Assembly: GCA_017640725.1 (NCBI GenBank)
Contig: JAEPQB010000004.1
Location: forward strand, 62,001 to 126,000
Length of the DNA: 64,000 nt
Direction: 5' to 3'
Source: Kordiimonadaceae bacterium
GTDB lineage: Bacteria; Pseudomonadota; Alphaproteobacteria; Sphingomonadales; Kordiimonadaceae
A model generated the notes under the pieces. That model did not search any database, was not told the DNA's origin, and worked only from the letters and a program-made list of their open reading frames with translations. Position numbers and translations under genes: made by a program. Shown here piece after piece: positions 19,406-28,273 of the stretch. Numbering within the stretch: the stretch's first letter is position 1; the number at the start of each line of letters is the position of its first letter.

Positions 19406-20458
19406 CTACAGCAAGTTGGTTGTGTCGATTTCATCTGTGCCAGGCAGAAGCGAGAAAAAATCACCGTCTTTGCCAACCACAATTTCACCGCTAAATAAGT
19501 CTTCAGACGCACCAAGAAAAACCTGCTCCATTCCAGGAAGAGGGAGCATAGGGACAATATGCGTAAAAGCTATGAAGCCAATGCCCGCTTCCTCAGCGTT
19601 CCGTGCAATATCTTCAGGCGCGGCATGATAGTCCCTGATGTCAAAGAATATCTTCTCCAGTGTTTTCTGACCTGCTTTGCGCGCACTTTTCTCTGCCAAT
19701 TCAACGAGTTCCATTGACATGGCTTCATGCACAAGGAGGTCTGTGCCTTTGGCATGCGTGAAGATCGAACTTGCGGCGGTTGTATCGCCGCTAATTGCTA
19801 CCGACCGGCCTTTGTAGGTGACTAAATAGCCAACAGCTGGTTCCACTGGCGAATGCGCAACGTTGAACGCACTGATTGTGATATTACCTTCAGTGAAAAC
19901 CGGTGTTAGCGTCTCAGCGGTGGCTTGGAACACAATTGCCCGGCCCCCTTTGCCAGACGTAGGCGCAATATCCTCACCGTGATGAGCTGTTCGATATGCA
20001 CTATCCAAGGCATAGGCCTGATTGAATCCAGAAACTACCTGATCGACACCTTGAGGGCCATAGACAGCAAGTGGCTGCTCATGACTACCGGCCACCCACC
20101 GCTGCATCATAACCTCGCCGAGATCGCCGATATGATCTGAATGGAAGTGTGTAAGGAATATACCGTCCACATTTCCGGTATTAAACCCCATGCCGCCAAT
20201 GTTTGTGCTGCTGCCGACGTCAAAAAGGAACATTTTGCTGCCGGCAATAACAAGGGTGCAGGGCGGACTTCGTTCCGGGTCCGGTAGCGGTGAACCAGCG
20301 CCACAGAGACCAACATGAAGCCCGTCAGGCAGTGTCTCGGCCGCATCAGTCCCCAGACGCTGAACAAGCACACGAGAGAACACTATTGGCACAATGTGTT
20401 CAAGCGAGGCATAGGCTGCGATCGTTAAAACAAGTAGTCCAGCAACGAACTTTTTCAT
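19406..20458 (-). CDS. Exported metallo-beta-lactamase-fold hydrolase
   Basis: A 350-residue MBL-fold protein starting at the ATG at 20458 (GGGAGA upstream). Residues 1-20 form a signal peptide or N-terminal anchor (KKFVAGLLVLTIAAYASLE). The zinc motif HFHSDH is at residues 104-109, preceded by LFDVGSSTN; later zinc ligands appear as NVAHSPVEP, SGDTTAA and FTHIVPM. The layout resembles ribonuclease-Z/arylsulfatase-like MBL proteins, but export points to an outside substrate, for example a lactone or sulfate/phosphate ester. The next gene upstream, an Oar-like receptor on the same strand, has its own terminator between them. Confidence 0.82.
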   Translation of the reverse strand: MKKFVAGLLVLTIAAYASLEHIVPIVFSRVLVQRLGTDAAETLPDGLHVGLCGAGSPLPDPERSPPCTLVIAGSKMFLFDVGSSTNIGGMGFNTGNVDGIFLTHFHSDHIGDLGEVMMQRWVAGSHEQPLAVYGPQGVDQVVSGFNQAYALDSAYRTAHHGEDIAPTSGKGGRAIVFQATAETLTPVFTEGNITISAFNVAHSPVEPAVGYLVTYKGRSVAISGDTTAASSIFTHAKGTDLLVHEAMSMELVELAEKSARKAGQKTLEKIFFDIRDYHAAPEDIARNAEEAGIGFIAFTHIVPMLPLPGMEQVFLGASEDLFSGEIVVGKDGDFFSLLPGTDEIDTTNLL

Positions 20459-20525
20459 GACCAGTCTCCCATCCAGCAATCCCTAGAAAATCATTTAGGG
20501 CGACGGGTCGATGAAAACAAAACAT

Positions 20526-20551
20526 AAAAAAACGGGGGCAAAGAGCCCCCG
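20526..20551 (-). terminator. Rho-independent terminator after TonB receptor
   Basis: On the minus strand stem CGGGGGC / GCCCCCG with loop TCTTT, then seven T. It lies 26 bases beyond the receptor stop codon. Confidence 0.88.
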
Positions 20552-20576
20552 CTTAATTTCTCAGTTGTCAGCTTGA

Positions 20577-23500
20577 CTAGAAACGGTAGCGCATACCGAA
20601 CTGGATGCGGTAGGCCGAAGGAATACGCGCAATGTTCGGGTTGGCTGCAGAAGCTGTGGCAGAGCTTGATGGGCTGTAGATGTACTGGTTACCGTCTGCA
20701 CTGATCGCAACATCCGCAAGTGGAATGTTCGATGGCTGGAAGATGGCATCCAGACGACCCCAATCACGATCGATCAGGTTGCCCAGGTTCTCAATATCGA
20801 GAATGAACTCGATCTTGTGATCTTCAAACACTGTCACTTCCTGCAGGAAGCGCATGTTCACCTGGTTCACCCAACCTGTGCGACAAGCGTTACGGGCGAT
20901 GATTTCGCCGCGGTTGTCAGACAGGCATTCGTCGCTGTTGATCAATTGATCAAGCGTTGACAAGAAGCCCGCGTCGCCAGTCACGATCGGATCGTTCAAA
21001 CCTGAAGGAACATAGAACAGGTTTGGACCAGGGTTGTCCGGAGCAGCGAAGTCCGAGAGGATCGCACCGCCAAACGCGCCAGTACCGTTGAAGATGTAGC
21101 TGAAGTTACGACCAGAACGGCCCGTGTAGATAAAGCTCAGCTGTGTCTTGTTGTCTTCCCAGATTTCTTTTTCCCAAGACAGTGTCGCGGTAATGCGATG
21201 CGGCACTTCAAAGCGGGAAGTTGAAAGGTCTGGGTTGTTCAGGTCACGCTGTGGATCGAACGCGAACGTCTCGAATGCCACGAAGCGATTGTAGGACCGA
21301 ACATCTTCAACATTCTGATACGTGTAACCAAGAGTGGCCGCGAAGTTACCCCAGTCATCCGTGATGAAGTCTTTCTCCACATCAAACGAGAGAACCGTGC
21401 TGCCACCACGACCAGTATTGGTCACGATATAGTCTTGGTCGTTGAAGCCCGTGCTGCTGTAGATTGGGCGACCATCAGGTGCGGTACCCGTAACCGTACG
21501 GCGACCTTCAAAGATGTCGTAGGCGTTCTTGTTGTCCGTGATGATGGCTTCTGCTGTGAAGCGCCAGTCGTCACCGAGGCCGAGCGAAGACAGATCAGCA
21601 ACATAGTCGAACGCCAGATTGTACTTCCAAGCTGAAAGCAGCTCAAAGTCAGGCGAAATGGCATCAACTTCGGTGTTTGGACCCGCCGCCAGGAACTGCT
21701 GGAAGCGAGATGAGAACGCATCGCCATTTGGCAGGTCTGCAACAGCTTCGTTGAACAGTGTTGTGAACGGCTCGCCGAAGAATGGTGCAAAGAAGCCCGC
21801 GAACGTACGAGTTACGCCGTTACCAGCATAGCTGTTAGACAGGAAAATCAGCGGTGTACCGCCACCGAACAAGCCTGCGCCACCGCGAACAGTCAAACGA
21901 TCTGTCGCATCCCAGTTAAAGCCAAAGCGTGGCAGGAACAGGTCTTTACCGTCCAGGTTTTCGGTGTTGTCGAAACCGTTGCGGGCAGCAAAGTTCGTGT
22001 TCAGCGGCACTTCGTCACTGTTGTTCAGGAAGTCGTACCGGAAACCAAACTTCAATGTCAGTGTGTCGGATACGAACCATTCGTCTTGAATATAGACTGA
22101 GTTGGTATCGAGATCGAATTCAGCGTCTGCATCTTCAACAACACCAGTATTTGAACCACCAAACAGAACGAAGTCTGCAATGCGGTTCTCAAGGTTGTCG
22201 AGGCTGGAGAAGTTGATCTGGCCGCGTGAGAACGGCAAGAACACATTCTGTACAGAGTTGCGTTCTTGTTCGAAACCAACCGTGATTGTGTGGTCGCCAG
22301 TCACATAGTCACCTTTCAGGCGAACGATGCGAGAGCTGTTATCAAGCGTGTTGTTGTGGCGGAAACGGTCGCCACCAGCGCCGATGAAACCACCAGAAGG
22401 CAGAGAGATGCCAAAGTCTGGTGTGCTGCTGTCGATACTGACCTGACGGTTTTTCACGTCCTTGTAACCAACTTTGATCTCTGTGGAGAAGTTGTCGGTC
22501 CAGTCAGAGAAAAGCTGGAAACTGTAGCTGTCCAGGCGCTCATTGATGTTGTAGCGGTTGGAGTTCAGGATCGCCAGCTCTGGGAAGTCATCAAAGATCA
22601 CATCGCCGTCCGCACGCTGGTACGTGGCAGTGGCTCGGTGATAGTCATTAATGTTCCAGTCGATCTTCAACAGGATTTTTTCGTCTTCATCTTTGTCGGA
22701 TGTGGCGAAAGGTCCTGGATCGAAACCGTATACATTCTGGAGAATTGAACGGGCGCGGTCCACGTCCGCCTGCGTTACGCCAGGGATGTTTTCAATCGTC
22801 TGGGTATTGGCAGGACGGGTCGTTTCAAACTTCTCGTAGTTTGCGAAGAAGAAAAGCTTGTCTTTGATGATTGGGCCACCAAGGGTCGCGCCGTATGTTG
22901 TTTCATCAAAGTCACCGATCGCCAGATCCTGGTTACCGCTGCGGTTACCTGTCAGGCCATCGTCTGTATAAAAGCCATAGGCACTGCCATGGAATTCGTT
23001 GGTGCCTGATTTGGTAACAATGTTCACGTTACCGCCCAGGAAGTTACCGTAAGTCACATCAAACGGTGCAACGTTCACCTGAATGGCGCCAACGGCGTCA
23101 ATGGAAATTGGTGCGCGCTGTGTTGCAGATGCATTGAGTGACAGGCCGAAGTTGTCATTTTGCGCCACGCCGTCAATGGTGATGCTGTTGAAGCGGAAGT
23201 TTTGACCCGCAATCGATACGGCAGGGCCGCGCGGAACACTGTCATCAACCAGAATTTTTGAGTCTGTTTCCAGAACACTCGTAAAATCCCGCGAGATGGC
23301 AGGTGTTGCGTCAATGCTGGCACGGCCGAAGTCACGGCCCGGTCCAGTGCGAAGGGCTGCAAATGTGCGTGTTGCAGTAACCTGGATTTCTTCCACCGTT
23401 GTGGTAGAGCCTGGTGCGCCTGCTGTCAGGAACACCACGCCGGTCTCACCGAGTTCCAGGAACACGTTGTTCACAGCACTTTGAGTGCCTGCAACCGCGC

Positions 23501-23771
23501 GGCTGTCGTCGCTCAGGCGTACTTCGTACGGGCCACCAACCGGCAGGCCTTTCGCGCTGACTAAGCCTGAAGCGTTACTGACCCGTTGAAATGTGCGGCC
23601 AGTTGGGATGTGTACGATAGTTACCGACACACCTTCTAGGTTATCACCCGCTGAATCCTCAACGAGGACACGGATGTTAGACGTTGTGGATTGTGCCGTT
23701 GCTGCAGTGCTCAATGCCACCACTGAGGTAGCGACTGAGGCCAGCAACGCCATGCGTCTGATCGATTTCAT
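20577..23771 (-). CDS. TonB-dependent receptor, Oar-like
   Basis: A 1064-residue outer-membrane receptor. The ATG at 23771 has GGGGA upstream and starts a clear signal peptide ending ATAQ. An N-terminal carboxypeptidase-regulatory-like (CarboxypepD_reg) beta domain (NIRVLVEDSAGDNLEGVSVTI) is followed by the plug (VEEIQVTATR...; TIDGVAQNDNFGLSLN; GNFLGGNVNIVTKSGTNEFHGSAYGF) and a large barrel ending in FGMRYRF with the terminal aromatic needed by the BAM complex. Oar-type receptors were first described in myxobacteria and are frequent in marine Alphaproteobacteria; some import or secrete peptides/proteases. Regulation may come from the inverted repeat at 23915. Confidence 0.92.
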   Translation of the reverse strand: MKSIRRMALLASVATSVVALSTAATAQSTTSNIRVLVEDSAGDNLEGVSVTIVHIPTGRTFQRVSNASGLVSAKGLPVGGPYEVRLSDDSRAVAGTQSAVNNVFLELGETGVVFLTAGAPGSTTTVEEIQVTATRTFAALRTGPGRDFGRASIDATPAISRDFTSVLETDSKILVDDSVPRGPAVSIAGQNFRFNSITIDGVAQNDNFGLSLNASATQRAPISIDAVGAIQVNVAPFDVTYGNFLGGNVNIVTKSGTNEFHGSAYGFYTDDGLTGNRSGNQDLAIGDFDETTYGATLGGPIIKDKLFFFANYEKFETTRPANTQTIENIPGVTQADVDRARSILQNVYGFDPGPFATSDKDEDEKILLKIDWNINDYHRATATYQRADGDVIFDDFPELAILNSNRYNINERLDSYSFQLFSDWTDNFSTEIKVGYKDVKNRQVSIDSSTPDFGISLPSGGFIGAGGDRFRHNNTLDNSSRIVRLKGDYVTGDHTITVGFEQERNSVQNVFLPFSRGQINFSSLDNLENRIADFVLFGGSNTGVVEDADAEFDLDTNSVYIQDEWFVSDTLTLKFGFRYDFLNNSDEVPLNTNFAARNGFDNTENLDGKDLFLPRFGFNWDATDRLTVRGGAGLFGGGTPLIFLSNSYAGNGVTRTFAGFFAPFFGEPFTTLFNEAVADLPNGDAFSSRFQQFLAAGPNTEVDAISPDFELLSAWKYNLAFDYVADLSSLGLGDDWRFTAEAIITDNKNAYDIFEGRRTVTGTAPDGRPIYSSTGFNDQDYIVTNTGRGGSTVLSFDVEKDFITDDWGNFAATLGYTYQNVEDVRSYNRFVAFETFAFDPQRDLNNPDLSTSRFEVPHRITATLSWEKEIWEDNKTQLSFIYTGRSGRNFSYIFNGTGAFGGAILSDFAAPDNPGPNLFYVPSGLNDPIVTGDAGFLSTLDQLINSDECLSDNRGEIIARNACRTGWVNQVNMRFLQEVTVFEDHKIEFILDIENLGNLIDRDWGRLDAIFQPSNIPLADVAISADGNQYIYSPSSSATASAANPNIARIPSAYRIQFGMRYRF

Positions 23772-23914
23772 TGAATTCCCCATGAACCTAATGTTTCATA
23801 TCATCATTCGGACTGGTTTTGGACGTGCCAAAACCTCCCTGCGCCGGATTTCAAGTTGCTTTAAAAATACACACTAAGAACAAGTGCAATTTGAAACTGA
23901 TAAACTAACTTTGT

Positions 23915-23940
23915 AAATGTTGACCAAATAGTCAACATTT
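23915..23940. promoter_or_regulatory. Perfect 10-base inverted repeat between divergent genes
   Basis: Arms AAATGTTGAC and GTCAACATTT are separated by CAAATA, 144 bases ahead of the receptor gene and 155 bases ahead of sfsA. No T-run follows, so it is a protein-binding site candidate rather than a terminator. The rest of the 324-base gap (23772-24095) is AT-rich and shows no gene. Confidence 0.5.
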
Positions 23941-24095
23941 GGCCCAGTGCATGCTCCAAAAATAGCCCCGAATAGTTGCGAATTGCGAAGCAAAACGGTA
24001 GAAAAATGCCGATGGATGCTTAATCCGCCTTACACTGTTGCAGTTGCGCAACCAGCGACGCCACAAACTGTTCAAATCGTTAAAGAAAATTAACC

Positions 24096-24791
24096 ATGAA
24101 GTTCGAAAACCCGTTGACCGAAGGGCGTTTGATAAAGCGCTACAAGCGATTTTTAGCTGACGTTGAATTGGCTGATGGGGCGGTTGTTGTTGCCCACTGT
24201 GCCAACAGTGGTTCCATGCAGGGCTGCAAAGACGAGGGCAGCAGAGTGTTGCTGTCACCAAATACAAATCCAAAAGCCAAACTCGATTGGCGCTGGGAAA
24301 TGGTCGAAGTTAATGGCGCGTTGGTTGGGATCAACACATCGCACCCGAATAGACTGGTGGAACAGGCAATTCTCGACGGAACGATCAAAGAGTTGCAGGG
24401 ATACGCCAATCTTCGAAGGGAAGTTAAATATGGCGGTAACAGCCGGATCGATATCCTGCTCGAAGATCCGGGCCTTTGTTACGTTGAGGTGAAGAATGTT
24501 ACGCTTCAGGTTGGAACTGAGGCACGCTTTCCTGACGCAGTGACCGCCCGTGGCACAAAGCATCTCCGTGAGCTCTCAGACATGGTGGCTGACGGTCACC
24601 GTGCAGTTATGGTGTATTTGGTGCAGCGCCCGGATTGTGACTTCTTCCGGCCCGCAGCAGATATTGACCCCACCTACGCTGATGCGCTAAAGGCGGCGCA
24701 CGCTAACGGTGTCGAGGTGCTGTGTTATCAATGCGAGCTTTCTCCGTCGGCCATTGAGGTCCAAGGCCCATTACCGTACAGTGTGACCTAA
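24096..24791 (+). CDS. sfsA: DNA/RNA nuclease SfsA
   Basis: A 231-residue SfsA protein of usual length. Motifs AHCANSGSMQGC, LDWRWEMVEVNGALVGINTSHPNRLVEQAI, KYGGNSRIDILLE, YVEVKNVTL and FPDAVTARGTKHLREL cover the OB-like N domain and the PD-(D/E)XK-type nuclease core (Asp, then Glu-x-Lys in EVK). E. coli SfsA was first named for sugar-fermentation stimulation and is now described as a nuclease. It heads the run sfsA-map-radC, a common alphaproteobacterial order, 25 bases ahead of map. Confidence 0.95.
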   Translation: MKFENPLTEGRLIKRYKRFLADVELADGAVVVAHCANSGSMQGCKDEGSRVLLSPNTNPKAKLDWRWEMVEVNGALVGINTSHPNRLVEQAILDGTIKELQGYANLRREVKYGGNSRIDILLEDPGLCYVEVKNVTLQVGTEARFPDAVTARGTKHLRELSDMVADGHRAVMVYLVQRPDCDFFRPAADIDPTYADALKAAHANGVEVLCYQCELSPSAIEVQGPLPYSVT

Positions 24792-24816
24792 GCCAAACCA
24801 ACGCAGGCAATGAATT

Positions 24817-25644
24817 ATGAACTATATCGATGGCATGTCGGCTCCTGAACTCAGAACAGGGGCGATCAAAATTTACGGCGACGATGCTTTTGACGGCATG
24901 CGGGCGGCTGGCAAACTGGCCGCTGAGACGCTTGATCATGTCACGCCGCACGTTAAGCCGGGCATCACCACAGACGAGATCAACACGATCTGTCATGACT
25001 TTATTCTGGCCAATAATGCTGTGCCAGCCCCATTGAACTACAAAGGGTTTCCGAAATCGGTCTGTACCTCGATCAACCATGTGATTTGTCATGGAATCCC
25101 CGGACCCAAAAAACTGCGGGAAGGCGATGCCCTGAATATCGACGTGACGGTCATTCTTGATGGTTGGTTCGGTGATACCAGTCGCATGTTCTATGTGGGC
25201 AAGCAAAAGCTGCTGCCCCAGCGCTTGTGCCAGGTGACATTTGAGGCCATGTGGAAAGGCATTGAAGCTGTCAAGCCTGGTGCTCATTTGGGTGACATTG
25301 GTGCCGCTATCCAAAAGCATGTTGAAGCGCACAGATATTCTGTTGTCCGGGACTTCTGCGGTCATGGCATTGGCCGTGTGTTCCATGACGAGCCAAGTGT
25401 CATGCATTTTGGTCGTGAAGGTACCGGCCCAGAGTTGAAGCCCGGCATGTTCTTCACCATTGAACCAATGGTAAATGCGGGCAAGCCTGGGGCAAAAGTA
25501 CTCTCTGATGGCTGGACGGCTGTCACTCGTGACAAGTCACTTTCCATGCAGTTTGAGCATACCCTTGCAGTGACTGAAGACGGTTACGAAGTATTCACCA
25601 AATCACCAAAAGGGTGGGAATTCCCACCCTATGATGTGGACTAA
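24817..25644 (+). CDS. map: Type I methionine aminopeptidase
   Basis: A 275-residue cytosolic metalloprotease that removes the initiator Met. The five metal ligands are in place: Asp109 and Asp120 (NIDVTVILDGWFGDTSR), His183 (CGHGIGRVFHDEP), Glu216 (FTIEPM) and Glu247 (MQFEHT). Length fits the bacterial type Ia enzyme. Its TAA at 25642 is in the same frame as the downstream radC reading frame, which is discussed under radC. Confidence 0.96.
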   Translation: MNYIDGMSAPELRTGAIKIYGDDAFDGMRAAGKLAAETLDHVTPHVKPGITTDEINTICHDFILANNAVPAPLNYKGFPKSVCTSINHVICHGIPGPKKLREGDALNIDVTVILDGWFGDTSRMFYVGKQKLLPQRLCQVTFEAMWKGIEAVKPGAHLGDIGAAIQKHVEAHRYSVVRDFCGHGIGRVFHDEPSVMHFGREGTGPELKPGMFFTIEPMVNAGKPGAKVLSDGWTAVTRDKSLSMQFEHTLAVTEDGYEVFTKSPKGWEFPPYDVD

Positions 25645-25647
25645 GCC

Positions 25648-26337
25648 ATTAGCAGTGCGTCCAAAGATCACCGCCATGGCCATAGAGGTCGATTGCGCGA
25701 ACGATTTTTGAAAGGCGGGGCAGATGCTCTTGCAGACTATGAGCTGCTTGAGCTCATTTTGATGCTGGCCATTCCCAGGAGGGATGTTAAACCGCTTGCC
25801 AAAGACTTGATAGAACGGTTTGGCAGTTATGCCGCGGTATTAAGTGCCGATGTGCATGCGCTCCAGTCTGCACCAGGTCTTGGCGACACAGCTGTTGCCG
25901 CTATCAAGTCCGTTCAAGCATCTGCGCTCATTCTGGCGCGCTCAACCGCACAGTCCAGACCGGTTCTGTCGAACTGGCAAGCTGTATCCGCGTACCTCCA
26001 AGGTGCGATGGCAGAGCTGGTCCGCGAACAATTCCGCATTTTGTTTCTGGACCGTCAAAACCGGTTGCTCGCCGACGAAGTGTTGAGCGATGGCACTGTC
26101 GACCATACGCCGGTTTATCCGAGAGAAGTTGTGCGCCGCGCGCTCGACAACAACGCAACTGCAATCATTCTGGTTCACAATCATCCTTCTGGTGATGTGC
26201 AGCCAAGTCGGCAGGATATTGAAATGACGCGAACGCTATCAGACGCCTGTAATAAAATTGGCATTCAAGTGCACGACCATATTATCGTTGGTTCATCAGG
26301 TCAGTCGAGCTTCCGGGATTTAGGCTTGTTGAAATAA
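25648..26337 (+). CDS. radC: RadC family JAB-domain protein, start uncertain
   Basis: RadC/MPN+ protein with an N-terminal HhH region (SAPGLGDTAVAAIK) and the JAMM motif HNHP...D (His162, His164, Asp175 counted from the TTG at 25693). The first standard start codon is that TTG, but the in-frame codons just before it (25666-25692) read DHRHGHRGR, which matches the conserved alphaproteobacterial RadC opening HGHRxRLRxRF. Between the map stop (25642-25644, same frame) and 25693 there is no ATG, GTG or TTG; only ATT at 25648, used here as the outer limit. Non-standard initiation, stop readthrough from map, or a shortened protein are all possible. The family is not clearly a DNA-repair protein despite its name. 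Confidence 0.85.
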   Translation: MSSASKDHRHGHRGRLRERFLKGGADALADYELLELILMLAIPRRDVKPLAKDLIERFGSYAAVLSADVHALQSAPGLGDTAVAAIKSVQASALILARSTAQSRPVLSNWQAVSAYLQGAMAELVREQFRILFLDRQNRLLADEVLSDGTVDHTPVYPREVVRRALDNNATAIILVHNHPSGDVQPSRQDIEMTRTLSDACNKIGIQVHDHIIVGSSGQSSFRDLGLLK

Positions 26338-26388
26338 TCCTTAGTTGATAATAAACGGCGCTCGATTGGGTGTAGGGGGAGATGCCAC

Positions 26389-26850
26389 GTGTATTGGCAG
26401 CAAATTGGTTCGGAAAAAAAGACGCTGAAGAAACTCCCGGTTTCTGCAAAAGCCGTTCTTGTAACCAAAGATGGCAAAGTCCTACTGATGCGGAAATCCA
26501 GCGGTATCGTTGATCTGCCAGGCGGCAAAGTCGAAGACGGCGAAGATATGTTTCTGGCACTTCAGCGGGAAGTGAAAGAGGAAACAGGGCTGAAGCTAAA
26601 GAAATTTGACTTTGTTGCGTCGTGGGTCAAACACCACGCTGTGCTCGGTGATCGCCTGATTGTGGTATTTGAGGGCAAGCTCAAAACAAAGGCCAAGAAA
26701 ACCGAGATAGCCATATCTGATGAGCATGGCTGGTTTGATTTTATCTGCCCAACAACTGCTGACGAGATTGGTGATATGCCGCCCGGATTTGGTCAGGCGA
26801 TCATGATCTGTCATCAAAGACATCAAACACGTTCTTCAGCTAAGTCCTAA
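26389..26850 (+). CDS. NUDIX hydrolase
   Basis: A 153-residue cytosolic pyrophosphohydrolase starting at GTG with GGGGGAG just upstream. The full Nudix box is present at residues 46-68 (G-x5-E-x7-RE-V-x-EE-x-G-L), so it should bind magnesium and cleave a nucleoside diphosphate-X compound. Sub-family and substrate cannot be set. Its 3' end overlaps the convergent amidohydrolase gene by 4 bases, with no room for a terminator. Confidence 0.9.
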   Translation: MYWQQIGSEKKTLKKLPVSAKAVLVTKDGKVLLMRKSSGIVDLPGGKVEDGEDMFLALQREVKEETGLKLKKFDFVASWVKHHAVLGDRLIVVFEGKLKTKAKKTEIAISDEHGWFDFICPTTADEIGDMPPGFGQAIMICHQRHQTRSSAKS

Positions 26851-28136
26851 CGTACATCTTCTGCGATTTGGTCCAGGCGAGCATCAATTTCTTGACGGCT
26901 GTACCACCGACCGGCAGCCATAACACCAGCTTGGTCAAAGACGGCCTCAATGCCCTCATAAGGGTTGGCGTTGAGTAGGATCAGGTCTGCCCTGGAGCCT
27001 TGTGAAATTGTGCCAAAACTGTCTTTGTCCGCGAAGTATTTGCCGGGCGCCTGAGTACCAATATTGAGGATCTGTTCATCTGTTAAACCTGCTGCTTTCA
27101 TAACCTCAATTTCCCGCCAGATAGAAAAGCCTGGAACTGAAAACAGCTGCGGTGCGTCGCTGCCTAGGGCGATGTTTACGCCTGCATCAGCGAGAGCCTT
27201 AAGGAGCCGTTGGCGATTTTCAACGGCAAGTCTGTTGGCGTTGCCGTTGGCTTGCTCTGCACGGCCGCGATAGCGGCGTAATTGCTCGGGTGTAATGTAG
27301 CGGTTTTCTGGCCTTGCTGACAGAGCGTCAACATCACCGCCCCCGATCAGGAGGTTGAAAAGCTCTTGCGTTGGCACAACCCAGGTTCCTGATCGTTTTG
27401 TCATGTCGATTAGGGTTTTGAAGTCCTCATCGGTCATCTCCCGTTGGCCGCCATCAAACATTTGAAGATAGCCGTCCATATGATCCATAGAGGCCTGACC
27501 GGCATCCATCGCTCGCTCCAACCCAACTTCTGCGGGCACATGTCCGCCAAAAGGAAAGTTCAGGCCGTTGGCTTCCTCTGCGATGGCGTCATACTCTGCC
27601 CGGGTGAGGCCAGGATGAATTTTCTGCAGATCCCAGCCTTCACCTGCATACCGGCGAATAAGTTCACGGCCATGCGCTGGAGACGCGACGGTGTTGCCGT
27701 TCAAACTTGGGGCTGCAAGGTAGAGCATCGGGCCCGCGATCTCGCCCGCAGCGATTTTGTCTCGCAGTACAAATTGAATGGGGTCACCTAGCATGCCGCG
27801 CACAGTGGTAACGCCGCCAGCGAGATACAAAAACAGGATGCGCTCTTGTTCTACAGCAGACCAGCTTGTGAAGGGTAGATGCCCATGCATCTCTGTCAGG
27901 CCCGGTATCAAATACTTCCCACTGCCATCAATAACTGTTGCTGCATCGTTTGTTGACGGGGCCTGCGAGCTTTCCCCAACGTAAATTATCCTGTCACCAT
28001 CAATCAGTACCGTGGCTGGCGAAATAATCCTGTCGTTCTCCATGGTGAGAACGGTCACGTTATTGATGACGGTGATGTCCGCCATCGCAGTAAAACTGAA
28101 GATAGTCGATACAAACAGTGCGATGAGAATTCTCAT
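26847..28136 (-). CDS. Exported amidohydrolase
   Basis: A 429-residue amidohydrolase-superfamily enzyme with a signal peptide (residues 1-19, ending FTAMA). Metal ligands appear as MHGH (HxH, near residue 85), GGHVPAE, MDHMDGYL and LGSDAPQ, with the typical imidazolonepropionase/prolidase-like C-terminal ADLILLNANPYEGIEAV. Most relatives are periplasmic Xaa-Pro or cyclic-imidic hydrolases; substrate unknown. It is divergent from purB. Confidence 0.88.
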   Translation of the reverse strand: MRILIALFVSTIFSFTAMADITVINNVTVLTMENDRIISPATVLIDGDRIIYVGESSQAPSTNDAATVIDGSGKYLIPGLTEMHGHLPFTSWSAVEQERILFLYLAGGVTTVRGMLGDPIQFVLRDKIAAGEIAGPMLYLAAPSLNGNTVASPAHGRELIRRYAGEGWDLQKIHPGLTRAEYDAIAEEANGLNFPFGGHVPAEVGLERAMDAGQASMDHMDGYLQMFDGGQREMTDEDFKTLIDMTKRSGTWVVPTQELFNLLIGGGDVDALSARPENRYITPEQLRRYRGRAEQANGNANRLAVENRQRLLKALADAGVNIALGSDAPQLFSVPGFSIWREIEVMKAAGLTDEQILNIGTQAPGKYFADKDSFGTISQGSRADLILLNANPYEGIEAVFDQAGVMAAGRWYSRQEIDARLDQIAEDVR

Positions 28137-28273
28137 TTGCCCCTCCCAAATTCGAATAGAAGTGGATGCTCCGCCTGTCGCCTGAAGTTGTCAAGGAAAC
28201 TTGCGATTAGTCTTGCTTTCTGGTAGCAGGGCGGCGTGTTTCCTTTTTTCCATTCCTGAACGGATTAAGCCCC

